Below are positions 12,905-25,157 of a DNA stretch of 64,000 bases, one piece after another. Position numbers and translations under genes: made by a program. Each line of letters starts with the position of its first letter. Within the stretch, counting starts at the first letter, position 1. Source of the stretch: Cinnamomum chago. Taxonomy: Eukaryota > Streptophyta > Magnoliopsida > Laurales > Lauraceae. Under the pieces are notes generated by a model. It saw nothing but the letters and a program-made list of their open reading frames with translations, made no database searches and had not been told where the DNA came from. The stretch is from assembly GCA_038049695.1 (NCBI GenBank), contig CP142459.1, forward strand, positions 67,076,001 through 67,140,000, in the 5' to 3' direction.

Positions 12905-15900
12905 TTACAAGGATGAGGCAGACTCAGACTCCTCTCTTACAGCATCTCTTACTGCATTTAAGAGTGAAGGCATCAACTTCTGATTGGTGACAACAATGCC
13001 CTTTTCAAGATCCAAGTATCTGCCCTTTGAGAAATCTAAAGCATTCCCAGCAGCATCAGCCACTACACCGCCAGCTTCTGAAATCCATCGACACCAATTA
13101 GTCTGGAAAGGTAAGAACCAGGGCTATTAATATTGCTAGGAACAACTTAATTGTGCACACTCTAGATATGCAAACAGGGGCCAGCAACCCCATCATATGT
13201 CAATGTCTTTGGTAGCAGAACTGCGTGCAACACAGCTGCTCTCTTTAGAAGGAGCTCCAAATGGAGAAAATTTTAGTTATAGATCACAGTAACTCTCTTA
13301 TCAAGAAAATTTAAGATGTCAAAACCTACTGTCAACCTTCATGAATCTCCTCCAAAATGAAAAAAACATTCATGAATCTCTTCAAAAAAGTAGAAGACAA
13401 ACCACCATGTATGGTGAGAAACACAGGACACCTCAGTGGTTAAGGGTGTCCCATCTAAGCCAACCAGGGATCGGTCCCTGGACAGGGAAGGTTATCACAA
13501 GAATACTGTACCACTCATCCCAAAAAAAAAACATTTATGGTGGTAAAGGCAGTCTTAAGATGGTGCTCAGATGTGCTTAAATTGATTTGCATTAGCAGAA
13601 GACCCGCATAGTTTACTGCAACATCCATTTTTCCTACTTGGATTGATTGATTACATGGCTCATCAGCATGCCTGTATACATGTTATTCTTAGGAGAACAA
13701 GTGAAAATGACTAACAGGGATTGTGTCTATAAAACAGAAACAGTTTCTCAAAATAAAAGAATAAATGAAAAGGTATTAACCAACAAGCTTTCTCATCATT
13801 ATTAAACTAGCCAATCCAAGCTCCTACATGCTAGCGTCTTGCATCCCCTTTTGGGGATAACATAAGGTGGAAAAAAGTAATAATATATTTATACATATGT
13901 ATAATATTTACCTGTGACAACAATGAAACCAGCTGCATGGTCCCATATCTTTTCACGGTATCCTTGATGAGGAAAGCGTAAATATATAGCTCCATCTCCT
14001 CTAGACAGTGCCCCATATTTTGCTTGGCTATCTATTCGAACTGGTGGTGCTTGAACTCCAAGTTTCTATATTGAAAGAACAAAAAAAAAAATAATGGTTT
14101 CTAATTCTAAACAATATTAAATGAAATATAAAATGCTCAACCAAATTAAACAGCCCTAATCTTTTGTCCAGCAAAACGTACATGCGAGCCCAATATTAAT
14201 GATCAAGGCTGTTGAACCTATAGGAGCCAGCCTGAATACGTTGTGCCCAAAAATCTCCCTCATCAGGAAATCCTATCCATACAATTAAATTTCTCTTTTC
14301 AAATGTGGAACACTGACTAAATCATCCATTTGCAGGCAAATGAGCTGCAGGTAAGATTCAACTGACAGAGATTTTGGGGTATGGCCAACAGACGAATGGC
14401 TTCTTAAATCATAGAAAGGTAGCTCCTGCATTACAACCTTTTTGAGCATTGAGAATGTGTATGAATGATACCTTTGCTATGGAGCTTGACAAACCATGCA
14501 AGGAGTGTGCTGCTTCAAATGATTCAAAGAATGATGCCTCTGCAGGATTTTCAATAGTACTAACATGTACCTGGAGGGATTCAGCACAACTAAGAACCAT
14601 CAGATATATGCATCAAATGTCCCTCATAGTAGTGTGTATGAACTGAATTAAGCACCAATAATGTATAAATATCAACCTTCATGGGTGAAGAACCATGCAA
14701 AAGCTGCATATCTGTTCCAGCACCAATTCTAGCAGAAAATAGACATCCAACTTGGGTTTGTACAGAATCCTGATGAGGGTGACCAATGGGTGCCAGAGGA
14801 AGATTCGGACAGGCCAGGACACCCAATACAACTCTTCCTTCATCCAGCAATGCTAATGCTATAGCGTATTGATCTCCTCTTACGAACCTAGAACCCGGCC
14901 TCATGCATGTAAGCAAAACCAACAAAGGGAGCAATTTCTCCCATCCAACGAAATAAATGAAGTGTATGCTAAGAAAAGTCAGTAAAACGAATACCAAGGA
15001 AACCACTCATGTAAACAGCGGCATTAGTTTATGATCTTTATCAGAATTATTTACAGAAAGTTTTCTCTTAGATAAAGTTCTAATTTCCAAGGCAGATACT
15101 TTCCTGCTCCAGAGCAAAAAGAGAACATACTTGGCTGCTCTAGAGCAAAAAGAGCACATACTTTTCTTTGGTGAGAGGACATAGTGCTAAATAGGATGAG
15201 TTGAAAATAGAATTACAAAGCTCACCCAGATAGAAGGAATGAGGCTTCCATCATGATGATGTATGTCCATTTTGAAAGCTAAAAGAAATATAGGAATATA
15301 GTTAATTATGCTAGTTTACCACACTAAAGCCAATTTATCAGTGTCCTAATGACATCAAGAACAAGTCCAACAACACAGGGACAGGGGAGGAAGATTTCCC
15401 CAATTTCCTTTAACTTAAACAAGACCAGTTGGATCCCTCTGATTCAAAGGCTAGCTAATATGTATTTTAACGAGCACCTACATGAAGGACAGGCTAGATA
15501 AGATGAACTGATGCTAATATTAAGAAATTTCTTGGTAATTATAGCAAAAAACAAATGTAGATGTTTCTCCACAGCTTAAATTAGAATATACTGCTCATTA
15601 TGTAACATTCAGGTTTTAATTACCATGCTCACCCTTTAGTTCCATCGATGGGATCTAAAACCCAATGTCGGCCATGGGGACCCCCTTCAGATTTGCCAGT
15701 ATCTATTGCAGCAAGCACATCATCTTCTGAGAGGGGAGATTTATTGTATGTGGCATCACTAGAGAGAGTATCATTTACAAGTTCTGTGATGCGTTTTAAT
15801 GTTTCTTGCGATTCATTCTTGCGTAGGTCTCCAGAATCCTACAGAAGCAATCAAAACAGTAAAACTACTCCAAGATGTGCCTATGGAGAGAAACTACTGC

Positions 15901-18900
15901 TGCAATATGCCACAATCAACAATATTAAATGATCAAACTTACCTCCTCAGCCACCAATGAAAAGGATCCAAAAGGAAGCTCCCTCTGCAGAACAAGGCTA
16001 ACCACTGCCTGTGAGCCTGAGAATCAAAGACAAAATTACTGGGAGGTTACTAGCTAGCAATTTGCTAAACACGTAATCAACATGCCAGGCTTTGAAAGCT
16101 GAATTGCTTGCTGAAATAATATCAATTTAGATTCCATTAATGAAGCCTCACCTTTATTTCTGAAATTTTAGCTATTTTTAGGAATAATTACTTGGAATTC
16201 ATAGAAATTAATTCCTCTGCATTCTTATGCAAACAAACAGCCCTAAGATAAATATTTCTGAAGCTTTTGCCAACTGAAGAGCATGAAATAGATAATTAAA
16301 TCAACAAATTGTTCAAGATGAATCGCAAGTAAAAAAAATTGAACGTTATCAACTACATGCAGAACTGATGCAGGTCTGGAGTCTAAAATGACTATATCAA
16401 AATTTTATCCGCAATGCAGCCCCTATCTTATTATGTTTTTATATTGCCCATAAAGAATGAAATTTGGATTAGGTTATGTAAAAAAACCCTCCAAACCTAT
16501 GTTTTATGTTCCAATCCAAGACTAAATAAAGAAATCAACTACGAAAAAAGATCAAAACTTAATTGAAAGGTCCTCCCTTCTCTTCAATAGCCAAAAGTCC
16601 CAATAGCAGGATTCAAGAATTAACTATAACTCACTTTATAGTGCCTTCTATAATTGGCACAATTTGAAAATTATTGTCATACAGAGAGTCATACACATTA
16701 TTTAGGACTAAACAGACTAGATCATGGTGTATAATGTTTATCACTTGATACCTGAAAGTAGACCTCCGGTAATAGAAATAGTAATTAAACATATGAGCAT
16801 CAATTTCCCTGGTGTCAGAGAAAGCTCCTCATCGAGTTCAGAAAGGAGTACAAATGCCCTTTCTCTTTTTTCTTTTTCTTTTTCTTTTTTTTCTCTCTTT
16901 TAGAGATAACAGAGAATTGTGTGTATGCATTTATAGGAAAAGAGAATTCACAATCGCAGGCAAACTCAGAAAGAGACTGAGACAAACCCACAGAAAATCA
17001 ATTACAAGAAAACCACCAGCTATGCTGAAATAAGGAAATAGTCCACCAATGGATCCTCCCTATCAGCCTCTGCTTTTGCCTAAGCATCAGCCTGAGAATT
17101 TTGCTCCCTCCTCACTTGTGTTTCACTTTTATGAGGGCTGGTAAAGACTTAATTTCACTTAACATGTAGAAGAAGCAGCATGCCTATTAGATCTGCCACT
17201 CATGAATGATATTCCATTTTTGACCAATTGACCGCTGCCCAAGCATAATATTCCATTTAATGAATTGTCTATGTTGTATTCCACTAGAAATTCTTCAACA
17301 ACTTGTCCTTTTTTCCTGTGGACTAAAATAAACTGCATAAATGAAAAGGACTACCCATTATGTAAGATGCAACATTAGTCAAAATAGCCTAGGTTCTAGC
17401 ATAAATGAAAAAAAAAAAAAATTTGATGTCTCGAAAGCTTCCAAGTTTTCAGCCCTGTACCATGAGGGAGCAAAATGGGAGCTATGCAAACTAATCCAGT
17501 TTGAAAGCAGTCATCTGAATGTAAAGCTATTCTGAACCATTTAACTAGTAATAAATTTGGGCTTTATTCTTTCTTCTAGAAAGTTACGAATCATACAAAA
17601 AATAATAATAATAATGCTACAAGTACTTATAGGAACACTAGCAATGACATTTAGCACCATCTTTACAGCATTATCAGATGAATTTATAATGAATTTGATG
17701 ACATACCATAGTCGGCTACGGTGACTGGACTTTTATCAGACTTCGATTGTACATCTGATTGCAAAAGTGCCTTTTGAACAGTCTGGAGAAAAAAGCATCC
17801 ATTAATCCACATTATCATCATTACTGTCCACAATTACACAAGTGAAAAGGTAACAACAACAACAATATGCTAAAGATCATAAGTAATAAATTTGGGGCAC
17901 TGAATTACCATAGGTACTTTCAATAAAGTTAAAGATGCAAAGAGTTAGTGCTCTTATTCACTTTCTTCCATTTATTCCACAGATGATTTGTTTCAATTTT
18001 GGTCCATTTGAGTTTGTACCCATGGTTTCCCTGTTCGCTTTAATTAAAACAACAAATTAGTAGAACAAGTGCCATCCTATTTCTAGACTAGAGAGTCATC
18101 AAATTCAGTTGGTAACCAAAATGTGTCAATGGGTCAAAAGGCCTCATCAATATTTGGGCATCAAAGATTCAAACTAAGCAATTTTATTGGCTATTCGACA
18201 GGCATTATGAATAGCTGAACCAGCACATGGTGCAGTGGTAAGGCCTGCACCCTTTATGGAAGGGGTCAAGATCAAATCTCTGGGGGCCAAAAAGCTTTTT
18301 AGGTCATCTAGGTAATCTTTGATTCATCAAATACAATTTTCTTCTGTACTAGGAGAAATGCTAACCATTTGATAGATTTTTAACTAAAACAGGTGTTTAG
18401 GAGGAAGCAACAAATAAGGGTTTTATACTTGTATCTAATAGTTCATTTCATTAAATAGTGAAGAATGAACATTTAATTAGATAGGGAAGAATGAATTCAT
18501 GGAATTAAGAGCCAATATGTTTCTTCGGAACTGAATGCCTAGGAACTCATGGTAAGATGGGTTCCAAATTCACATGAAGCAACATTAATGAGGAATGAGG
18601 CGAGAGGCGAACGATGTAAGGTCGTGATGCATACTGGAACCCCAACTTTCCTAGAACTGCTTTACTCGGTTGATGGCCATGTATTCATTTACCACCAAAA
18701 GGTAGAATCCGTCTACCACCATTTGTGCATCTTCACCTTTCATTCCCCAACTTCAACTACTTCTGACATGAACACATATCTTGCAATCCTAGCAAAATCA
18801 AATTCAATTTCATGCAAACAAACAGACTCAAAGACTACATTCCTCTTTCATCCCATAAATCATTTGCATTGTTCAGTTAATTCAAAATCCTGCTTCCTCT

Positions 18901-19382
18901 AGTTAATAAAGTTAAATCTACTCGCTAAAGGCACTTCTTTAGGGTTTTTAGCTCTTGTATCTACAAGAAGTTTCATTCAATTCTTCCTCCCTAAATCCAG
19001 ACACACCAAAAACAATCTCCTTCTTCTTAATCAATCCAAACCAGGAATGATTTACAATGAATACCAATTGAATGCTAAGGAAAACAAGAATGATTTGAAT
19101 TAGGGTTTGAATTAGGGTTTTTGAATTTGCCTGGCAGAGACGAGCAGCGAGTGAAGCGGCTTTCTTGGCGACGTCGAGCTCTCTCTCGTATGCCATTGAA
19201 GCAGCAGCGGTAAATGCGCTCCTTTGATTCGAAGAAGAAGAAGAAGATGATATTGAGATGCGAACAGTCTTAGAGGAAACGAAGAAGAAGCTGCGTTGGG
19301 TGTTCGATTGCAGTACAGATGAGATGAGTTTGACGGGAGAAAGGGAATTTATAGACACGGGCGAGGCCACGCACATTGCCAT
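12905..19382 (-). CDS. SAL1: 3'(2'),5'-bisphosphate nucleotidase, SAL1/FIERY1-like
   Basis: Eight - strand exons (19382-19131, 17782-17707, 16016-15943, 15838-15633, 14887-14677, 14570-14472, 14065-13912, 13077-12905) join in frame to give 414 aa. The enzyme removes the 3'-phosphate from PAP (3'-phosphoadenosine 5'-phosphate), an inhibitor of exoribonucleases and a stress retrograde signal in plants. The metal-site motifs of the lithium-sensitive phosphatase family are present: EED at 133-135, DPIDGTKG at 196-203 and WDHAAG at 347-352. The C-terminal segment with LDFSKG and VTNQKLMP matches plant SAL1 closely. The first 62 residues are rich in Ser, basic and uncharged, like a chloroplast or mitochondrial transit peptide. 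A second ATG at 19196 (residue 63, MAYEREL) would give a form without it. Intron 1 begins with GC (CAG|GCAAAT), the others with GT. An upstream in-frame ATG at 19535 is less likely, because it adds a hydrophobic stretch atypical of SAL1. Confidence 0.93.
13417..13531 (+). mobile_element. tRNA-derived SINE in SAL1 intron 7
   Basis: A 115-bp unit carries an A-box-like sequence CCTCAGTGGTTAAGGG and a B-box-like sequence GGGATCGGTCCCTGG, and ends in CCCAAAAAAAAAAC. It is flanked by an 11-bp repeat with one mismatch: CATGTATGGTG at 13406-13416 and CATTTATGGTG at 13532-13542. This is the expected target duplication of a LINE-mobilised SINE. It lies antisense to SAL1. The copy near 51150 has a similar 3' end (ACCACTYATCC). 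Confidence 0.7.
18215..18305 (+). mobile_element. SINE-like, tRNA-related sequence in SAL1 intron 1
   Basis: The sequence GGTGCAGTGGTAAGGCCTGC resembles a Pol III A box, and AGATCAAATCTCTGG some 40 bp later resembles a degenerate B box. I saw no A-rich tail with a clear target duplication, so this may be an old or partial copy. Confidence 0.45.
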
Positions 19383-20657
19383 GTTTTTTACTTTGTGTGT
19401 AATGTGTATGTATGGGTATGGGATATTGAGAGTTGTTAAGGTTAAGAATTCCAACAAGCGTGTGCAATTTGGGACTACATGAATCATGAGTAAAAAAAAA
19501 AAAGAAAAGGAGGAGTGGAAGGTGAAACTCCACAATATGGTTCAATTATTGAAATTCAAACCGCTCAAAGTAAATGTCGAGATAGCAATCAATCTATCAA
19601 TAGATAAATTTCAGATTGATGTAAATTTTGAAAGATACGATGGATGCATGGAGGAGTTTAATTTGAACAGGCGGATCTTAAGTAGGGCACTACGACATTA
19701 ATTACTTTTTTTAATTTAGGATTTCTCTACATTAAAGCATGAGGAGATTCGGTTTCAATTGAGAGAAATGTTTGCCGGGATTCACGAATGTAAAGCCTTT
19801 CTTTTGAGGTTTTCTTTCTTTATATTTCTCTGGAAATTCTCCCTAATCTAGGGCATATCAACATATTTTGCTTCCACTTCATGTAATTTGATCAAATGGA
19901 GATGATGATCAGTACAGAGGAGGAAGATATTGAGATAGATGGGTTGTCGTGTTACAAATAATTGAGTGCTTGGGATTGATTGCAGTGGATTGAAGGCCCT
20001 TACATTCCACCTCTTTGATAGATTCTCCAACCAAGATACTTTCAGCTCATTTTTTAAAATCTTTTTTCCCTTTGAAAAGGGTCAAATGTGGCATGTTTTA
20101 TATACCTTTATTAATATTAATTCATTTTAACTATAAAAACATCATTGATTTTTGCTTATTAATTGCATCATACCAGGAGCATGGACTAGAAAGGATAAGA
20201 TTGTGCATCTCAATTCTCGCTCTCTTTATAAATTTCATATTACAAACATGAGCAAGGCTCTTTTCAGCTCGAGCTTATGATAAAATTTCATAAGCTCATG
20301 CTTGTGGGGCCTACCTTTGATCCATCTAAATGGACCAAACACACAATCCCCTTAAATTGCACATGTCCACCAGCTTTCGGTCAAATCCGAATTTGCTGGA
20401 CCGTTGGATCAACTATGTATCGATCTAAATGGACTATTGACCATTATACTTTTTGACCCATATGGAGATGATAGAAATCATGGTTGAGGCTGATTTTTTT
20501 GCAGAAATGAGGGTCCTGAGGAATCCTTAAAGTCCTCCCATCCCATCCCCATTCCCATGTGGGTCCCCAGGTGTTCCCCACCACACATTTGAACTTACAA
20601 CCTAAGCTTAAGCTTAGGAGAGTTGACCCCTACAAATATAGTTGATTCCTTTGGAGA
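19383..20657. other. SAL1 upstream region and intergenic DNA
   Basis: The first few hundred bases to the right of 19382 must hold the SAL1 5' UTR and promoter, reading leftwards. I see no unambiguous TATA box. Nothing else is supported here; open frames at 19486-19701 and 20015-20251 show no family resemblance. Confidence 0.5.
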
Positions 20658-20975
20658 GAAGAGAGCACTTGGGTCATTTGGGTACTCATGTCGCGGATCT
20701 ATCTTCAACTTCTCGTCTTCTACTTGTTTATCTATGTCATTTGGATTATGGTTCTCCACTCTCAGGGAAAAAAATCAGGAAATCAAAAGTATCTTTAAAA
20801 AGGAAAACAGAGAATTTGAAATGGCCATAACCAATTATAATATATGAAGCCTCTGGAAGATAGAGAGAGAATAATAGAGGGAAGAGAGCACCTAGGTTAT
20901 TTGGGTAGTCATGTGGCAGATTTGTCTTCAACTTCTCGTCTCCTTCTTGTTTATCTACGTCATTTGGGTTTTGGA
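20658..20975 (+). repeat. Spaced direct repeat of about 95 bp
   Basis: Segments 20658-20751 and 20881-20975 are similar along their whole length. Each begins GAAGAGAGCAC and contains CTTCAACTTCTCGTCT and CTTGTTTATCTA, followed by GTCATTTGG. They are 223 bp apart. The second copy ends just before the hAT element. The source is unknown: either a local duplication or parts of an older transposon. Confidence 0.7.
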
Positions 20976-20990
20976 AAAGATGAGTTTAAT

Positions 20991-21144
20991 TAGGGCTGCA
21001 CATGGGCGGTTTGGATCGGTTTAACACTAAAACTAACAACCAAACCGAACCTGTCGATTTTTTAATTAACCGATCCGATCCGACTGATGGAAAGGGCTTA
21101 AACTGAATTGAACCAAACCAAACAATTCGGTCGGTTAAACTGTT

Positions 21145-21182
<38 letters not shown>

Positions 21183-21961
21183 AAAATTTCAAAATGATGA
21201 TGCCTTGTCCTTTGCATTTATTCCAATATTTAGTGCAAACATAAAAATCCAACATTCCATACTAGACTAAACGCATATAAAAAATAATTATACTCCAAAA
21301 AGAAAGTTTGGACTAAATGCAAGTGTAAAAAAAAAAAAAAAAAGCTTGTAGTGAAACATTCATTCCACATGATAGAATTACAATAGAATAATAGTTCATG
21401 TCAAGAAATGTCACACACAAACAAAATTTGTATCAGAACCCACTGTATTTTTCAGAAATGAAGGTTTCTTAACACATTGGTTAGGTGAGACTAAAATCAA
21501 CCATCAAAAAGCTAGGCTCTACTGGCTTTTCTAGGATTCTCAAGAGTGCAACCTTCTCATAAAAACTTCATTGAAACAAGGTAAGAATTATGATGGAAGG
21601 AAAACACCATGTACAGTAATCCCTCCATCTGCAATAAAGTATCAAAAAGCATTTGAGAGATTAGAAGCGATGCACTAAGGCAGTGTTGACGGTTGAGTTC
21701 ATGTGAGAATGGAGTTGTGGAATGTAACTTTAAAAGTAGTCAAAAACGAAACCCTAAGGCTAAAATAGTAAAAAAGCAACACTTAAATTACTACATACGG
21801 TGAGTTCGGTTTAAACGGTTAACCGTGGACTCAAACCGATAACCGACCGGTGTAAGCGGTTTTTATGATTTTCAAACCATTAACCAAACCGATCTACCAT
21901 AAACTGATCCGAACCGCCCGGTTCGGTTTTGCGGTGATACCGAATTTTTTGTGCAGCCCTA
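20991..21961. mobile_element. Non-autonomous hAT-type DNA transposon
   Basis: The 971-bp element starts TAGGGCTGCACA and ends TGTGCAGCCCTA, a perfect 12-bp terminal inverted repeat. It is flanked by the perfect 8-bp repeat AGTTTAAT at 20983-20990 and 21962-21969, the hallmark of hAT transposition. Both subterminal regions are full of short CGGTT and AACCG motifs, the usual style of transposase-binding arrays in hAT elements. There is no transposase gene. The inside holds a run of about 37 T at 21145-21181 and an A run near 21330. It must rely on a hAT transposase from elsewhere. Confidence 0.88.
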
Positions 21962-21969
21962 AGTTTAAT

Positions 21970-24176
21970 TGTATGAGAGAAATAAAGGGCTTGAATACAA
22001 AGAAGACGACAAAGAGACTCACATCTTGACTCTCTTCAGAGTTTAGGGTTACATATTACATCCAATATACCATTCCGGTATGACTACCCAAATAAGTGGA
22101 TAGTGATACCTCTCAGTCCCATTTGGCCGGGTTTTTAAATAATTGTCCAACCCTAGCTCATTGAGCTTAAGTTTTTTTAAAAGCCCTGTATTTACAAGCT
22201 TAGGCCGAACCGGGTACTCATTTCAATGGGTTAAATTGACAGGCCTAGTCTACTCATGATGAGCATGTATAAGGCGTGGCAGAGGATCCAAACTCAAAAA
22301 TTTTACATAATAATGCCCAAATTTCTAGTAGCTTTTTTCTCAATCATCCGTTGATTTTCCAATTTGTCATTGAGGCACCACCCTCTTCATCACAATGGCC
22401 AGTTGGAAGGCAAAAGAGGCTATTTGGGTTACTCAATTGAAAACAAAGGAAGCCCGTGGGCCAGCTCGTGCCTATGGGCCGTGCTAGGCTGAGCCCTTGC
22501 TGACTTGGGCAGGGCACAACACAGCACAGCCCCTGGAATTTTACAGGCTGAGCTGGCCATTTCTTGGCTGCATTGCCCGGCCCATTATACATTCTTAGTT
22601 CGTACTAACCTTTTGAATTTAATTTGGATAAAGCCCGACTTAATTCGACTACTTTCCTTCCGTACACCCTACAGTCGTTCAACCTCACAAATACGACTCT
22701 CTAGCCTCTTCTTCTCTTTTGCTTCCTCTAATGTAGCCACAAATGACTTTCTAAGTAAATACCAGTGCACGTTTCGTTACTAGAATTTTTTACATGAATT
22801 TTAGTGGTTGTGGTTTTTTGGGACATGATGAGACCTGGTATTTCCTTATTCCTTGTTTCTTGTCAAGAATTTCTGAATCCAAGCACATGAAAACTCCCAA
22901 TTGGCCTTTAAGAATTCAGGAATTTCACCACCTTTGTATTTTGGTGGAATTCTTGAATTCTCAAGTCTAAAGGAGCATTCAGGATTCCACCCAGTCTGAG
23001 AATTCAAGGACTCTCCAGACATGAATTCCTTCCTAATTCCTTGAATTATAGTAAATGAACATGCCCTTAAGTTTACCTCCCATTTCTCTTCAGCTACCAA
23101 CAAAATTGGAGTATGGATCCCCTATTTTGTTGAGAGAAGAAAACACTGTTTACCCGATCTACCTTCGTCATCTCTATAAACTTTCTAGTTTCATACATCA
23201 CAGCACAAAACACAATAAGAAATGAATGCAGCTTATACAGATGACAAATGTGAATTCGCTGAAACAGTGTTTCCCTGTTTAGCCAAACAGAGTATCCGCA
23301 CTCACAAAAGTGTCTCTTTTGCTTCATTTGAATCTTTAAATCTTTAATATATGTAACTTAGAAAATTATTGTGCAGTCAGACATTGAACATAGATGTTTT
23401 CTAGAGTGCTTCTTTCCATTTATATTTTTACGTTAACCTTCTTTCATCAAGTACCCAACTGGTAATAACAACTCCCCCTCTACAAGAAACTACTTATCTA
23501 AATTATTCTTCATCCTAAGTTCTAATAAGTTCTAAATTATTCTTCATCCTAAGTTCTAATAAGTTCTACTTATCTAAATTATTTTTCATAGGAAATTGTT
23601 TAGCATTGAAAAAAAAAACCGTCATGCATGATAATTATGGTTGATGATATGTGAAATCAGAGTTCATATAATAGATGGTTAATTCCTCAAGTGTAACATG
23701 AGTTTTACCAAGAAAAAGAAAACCAAAATAAGAATTACACCTGAGTTTTATCGGGAAAAAATTAAGTAAACTAACAAAAATATGAAATTTCGCATAATAT
23801 CATAAAAAAAAGAGAAATTAATACAAATACAACAATTCATTTCGCTTCTTCTATGCATTAATATTTTGGGGAGAGATAAAAGGCTGTTCTACAAACTAGC
23901 AAATGCATAATATAGCAATCTTATTACAAAAGGATTTTCTTGACAAAAGGTCTATCTTGTTATTCTAATTTCCTCAAAGAGTACTTCCATAGACAATATT
24001 TGGGCTTTTTGGATACATCTAATCAACTAATGTGATCTCCATCTTTAAGTATTTACCCTACTTGATTCAAGCCTGTTCAAACACTTAATTAACATTTTAT
24101 ACCAAAACAAATCTACTGTTCCATAAATTTGGCATGTTTACACTATTTATAGCTGTATTAGATTATTTATACATAC
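21970..24176. other. Intergenic DNA between the hAT element and the retrotransposon nest
   Basis: No gene is supported. Around 22420-22580 there is a GC-richer patch with repeated GGCC-type words, possibly a decayed transposon end. Around 22850-23060 the words GAATTC and TTGAATT recur in both orientations, which could be a decayed MITE. At 23515-23570 a short direct repeat (AAATTATTCTTCATCCTAAG) occurs twice. Confidence 0.45.
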
Positions 24177-24837
24177 TGTAAGTGCAGAAAAATATACTCA
24201 CAAGATAAAGATGCCTTTAAGGACTCACTCAAAGTACCAGAGGAGAAGCTGCGTGTCTGTTGAACCTGAAAGGGGAGAAGAGAACGGTCAAAGGACCCTG
24301 GCTGGGGCAGCGCAGGGCTCTCCGACGCTCAAGTTAGCGGTGATCGGAGAAGAAGAAAGAAGAGATCTCTAAGTTGCATGTAAGAGAGAGTGCATACCTC
24401 CTTTGTGGATGGTCTGTTGCCTTATACGAGAGACTGTGTTGGTGCTTGCGCTAGCGGGCCTCGTGATGCGACTAGGGTCTCATCAGCCCACTTAGTCATT
24501 AATGAGGGTCCATCACAGCCCTCATTGCATTTAATGAGGGTCCGATCAGCCCACATTGCATTTAATGCCAGTCACATTGGGCCTGATCTGTTGGCAGCTG
24601 AGGTCCCATCGAATCCCTTTCTCGGGCCCTGCTCTGATAGGGTCGTGGCCAATGGAAGTGATCGCATCTGTTTGTAGCCGAGACCAAGCGGTGTGGCGCG
24701 GCCAACCTGGCCACCACTTACTGACATCAGCTACTAGTGCCGAAACCGAAGCAACGCCGGGGCAACGTCCGAGGCCAATAACGATCCGCCTTGCCAAAAC
24801 CGAATAGGGAGTGGCTTCGCGAGATGAGCCCCACACA
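24177..24837 (-). repeat. 3' LTR of element 1
   Basis: This is the downstream LTR of element 1, 661 bp, TG...CA on either strand. On the - strand it contains a TATA-like sequence CGTATAAGGC at about 24420-24429. Upstream of that (24480-24580) are repeated words of the type AATGNNNNNGTGGGCTGAT. It differs from the right-hand copy at 7 sites. Confidence 0.95.
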
Positions 24838-24853
24838 ATAGCCCCCCAGCTCT
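24838..24853 (-). other. Polypurine tract of element 1
   Basis: On the - strand the sequence GAGCTGGGGGGCTAT directly precedes the LTR start TGTGTGGGG. A purine-rich tract at this place primes plus-strand DNA synthesis. Element 2 has the similar AACTGAGGGGCTAT at the same place. Confidence 0.8.
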
Positions 24854-25147
24854 TGATCTCTAGGGCTTTCCAGTCTCCGAGGTCGAGAGCTGAGTTGGCA
24901 TGCCGAAGTCGTCTTCTCATTAAGGGCTCTGATGGTTAGGCTGTATATGCCGCCATCAATTCGCCTGCCCGAGGTAATAAGGTGATAAATGCGGAGACTA
25001 TGATTAGCGTGGGGAGACGGACCACCAGCGCCACGCGCCATCATTCGAAAGGCTTCCTTGTCACTTCGAGGCGACGGGCACTACAGCCCGAGGCGACACC
25101 TCGCACGTGTTTTGCTTCGAATTCCGGGATGGCGCCCATCCCTGTCC

Positions 25148-25157
25148 TTTAAATTCA
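25148..25157 (+). promoter_or_regulatory. TATA-like box of the antisense gene in element 1
   Basis: TTTAAATTCA lies 302 bp upstream of the antisense gene's ATG. At the matching place in element 2 the sequence is TTTATATTCA, 323 bp upstream. The match in both sequence and distance suggests an internal promoter facing against the retrotransposon. This is inferred from position only. Confidence 0.5.

Noticed and set aside
14590..15006. Start of a separate protein at 15006 on the - strand
   Set aside because: It is SAL1 exon 5 (14887-14677) read with flanking intron sequence. The hydrophobic start comes from the intron.
18549..18902. Open frame of 117 codons on the + strand
   Set aside because: It lies wholly inside SAL1 intron 1, on the opposite strand, and has no domain.
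19383..19535. Using ATG 19535 as the SAL1 start
   Set aside because: It adds 51 residues with a strongly hydrophobic Phe-rich stretch not seen in the family, while ATG 19382 gives a normal transit-peptide-like leader.
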